DNA of 64,000 nt from Neoroseomonas terrae (GTDB taxonomy: Bacteria; Pseudomonadota; Alphaproteobacteria; Acetobacterales; Acetobacteraceae). The notes under the pieces were generated by a model that saw only the letters and a program-made list of their open reading frames with translations, had not been told where the DNA came from and searched no databases. How positions within the stretch are numbered: position 1 is the first letter of the stretch; every line of letters begins with the position of its first letter. Location of the stretch: contig NZ_JAAEDI010000014.1 of assembly GCF_018129025.1 (NCBI RefSeq), positions 1-64,000 of the forward strand, read 5' to 3'. This document shows positions 62,988-64,000 of this stretch, in pieces. A program made the translations under genes and the position numbers.

Positions 62988-63977
62988 ATGCTTCTCTCTC
63001 GTCGTATCGCCCTTGCCACCCTGCCGCTGCTGGCCGCGCCGCGCGTGCTGCGGGCGCAGGGCAGCCGCCCGATCCGCCTGATCGTGCCCAACCCGCCCGG
63101 CGGGCAATCCGACACCATCGCGCGGCTTTATGGAGAGGCGTTCCAGGCCACGGCCGGCCAGGCGGTGATTGTCGAGAACCGGTCCGGCGCCAACGGGCTG
63201 ATCGCGATGGACGCCGTGTCGAAGGCGGCGCCGGACGGCACCACCGTCGGCCTGTTCAGCATCGCCCTGTTCACCACCCTGCCGATGATGATGGCGCGCA
63301 TGCCGCTCGATGTGGACCGTGATCTGACGGCGGTGACGAGCATGGTCACCAGTACCGTGATGTGCGCGGTGACCGAGCAGCGTGCCCGCGAACGCGGCTG
63401 GACGGATTTCCGCGCGATGGTGGAATGGGCGAAGCGCCCGGGCAACGGCCTGACCAATGGTGCGGCGAGCAGCGGCGGGGCCTCCCACCTGCTGGTCGCG
63501 ACCATCGCGAAGCGCAGCGGCGCGGACATGACGGTGGTGCCCTATCGCGGCGGGGCACCGGCGCTGAACGACCTGCTGGCCGGCAACATCGACATGTGCT
63601 TCGACTTCATGCCGGCGCTGATGCCGCATGTGCAGGCCGGGCGGTTGCGGGCGCTGGCCGTAGGCGCGCGCGAACGACTGCCGTTCCTGCCGGACGTGCC
63701 GGGAATGGGCGATTTCCCGGATCTCGGCATTGCCGATCTGGACCTGCAGTCCTGGAACATCATCACCGGCCCGCCGGGCATGCCGCCCGAGGTCCAGGCG
63801 CGGATCGTCGCCCTGGTGCGCGGGGCGGCCGCCCATCCGGGGCTCGAGGACAAGCTGCGGACCCATGGCCTGCTGACCATGCCGCCCCTGGAGCCGGCGG
63901 CCGTCCGTGCCCGCATCCAGGCCGAACGCCCGCGCTGGCGCGAAATGGTCGAGGTCAGCGGCGCCCGGATCGAATAA
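62988..63977 (+). CDS. Bug/TctC-family periplasmic substrate-binding protein
   Basis: A 329-residue secreted protein with a signal peptide at about 1-22 (LLSRRIALATLPLLAAPRVLRAQ). ATG 62988 follows GGGAA; ATG 62961 is an alternative. SRPIRLIVPNPPGGQSDTIARLYG, VENRSGANGLIAMDAVSKAAPDG, VPYRGGAPALNDLLAGNIDMCFD and GPPGMPPEVQARI are the family pattern. No TctAB genes are visible, but the window ends 23 bp after the stop, so downstream genes are unknown. Ligand unknown. Confidence 0.9.
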   Translation: MLLSRRIALATLPLLAAPRVLRAQGSRPIRLIVPNPPGGQSDTIARLYGEAFQATAGQAVIVENRSGANGLIAMDAVSKAAPDGTTVGLFSIALFTTLPMMMARMPLDVDRDLTAVTSMVTSTVMCAVTEQRARERGWTDFRAMVEWAKRPGNGLTNGAASSGGASHLLVATIAKRSGADMTVVPYRGGAPALNDLLAGNIDMCFDFMPALMPHVQAGRLRALAVGARERLPFLPDVPGMGDFPDLGIADLDLQSWNIITGPPGMPPEVQARIVALVRGAAAHPGLEDKLRTHGLLTMPPLEPAAVRARIQAERPRWREMVEVSGARIE

Positions 63978-64000
63978 GGGGGCAGCCCGGGCGGCGAAGA

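Overview
The window is chromosomal DNA from a high-GC alphaproteobacterium, most likely an acetic-acid-bacteria relative of the Roseomonas type (family Acetobacteraceae). This rests on very GC-rich third codon positions, two Bug/TctC periplasmic binding proteins, GTTC-N7-GTTC type SOS boxes and a CheZ of the alphaproteobacterial form. Genus assignment is inference; no marker gene was compared against a database.

Layout. 1-4.2 kb: tail end of a prophage (virion-associated hydrolase-like protein cut by the window edge, tail-fibre protein, beta-helix tailspike, small structural protein, all on the minus strand) with one secreted hypothetical on the plus strand. 4.4-9.2 kb: complete putrescine/spermidine-type ABC importer (potFGHI-like), then a lone Bug-family binding protein. 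9.3-13.8 kb: aminotransferase-GNAT-aminotransferase-GNAT tandem and a DinB-family protein. 13.8-15.8 kb: FHA-PP2C phosphatase, STAS antagonist and HATPase kinase, a full partner-switching module. 15.8-19.8 kb: metabolic genes (fluoroacetate-dehalogenase-like hydrolase, cupin, carboxymuconolactone decarboxylase family, beta-hydroxyacid dehydrogenase, MBL hydrolase, small membrane protein). 19.8-21.8 kb: two glycosyltransferases. 21.9-24.5 kb: thrS and infC, the latter with an apparent AUA start. 24.9-27.5 kb: CDF transporter, a hypothetical and two DUF1801 proteins. 27.8-34.6 kb: ffh-rpsP-rimM-trmD-rplS followed by leuC-leuD-leuB.

34.7-36.7 kb: two tRNA-Arg genes, then a 1.87-kb islet bounded by an exact 16-bp copy of the tRNA 3' end. 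The islet carries a membrane-protein gene broken by one in-frame TGA and an overlapping metallo-beta-lactamase-fold gene; this is the best candidate for an undescribed system. 36.9-39 kb: VOC protein, divergent MarR regulator and DMT exporter. 39.1-43 kb: otsB, a GH15 glycosidase and otsA (trehalose). 43-46.8 kb: radical SAM protein behind two SOS boxes, DUF4269-type nucleotidyltransferase, mobB, a DUF3592-like protein and mobA. 47.1-50.4 kb: C39-like peptidase, creatininase-family amidohydrolase, AhpD-like protein and a periplasmic hypothetical. 50.8-55.5 kb: dapF-mtaB-ftsY operon, secreted hypothetical, cheZ. 55.6-60.2 kb: rpmI-rplT-pheS-pheT. 60.2-64 kb: acyltransferase, MFS transporter, RidA protein and a second Bug-family binding protein.

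Two non-coding themes recur. A family of dispersed intergenic elements, built from paired hairpins with compensatory arm changes, occurs at five loci (24.7, 27.6, 47.0, 50.5-50.7 and 57.5 kb). Three genes (a Bug binding protein, leuB, pheT) have their ribosome binding site inside a strong hairpin, two of them with a competing alternative hairpin.
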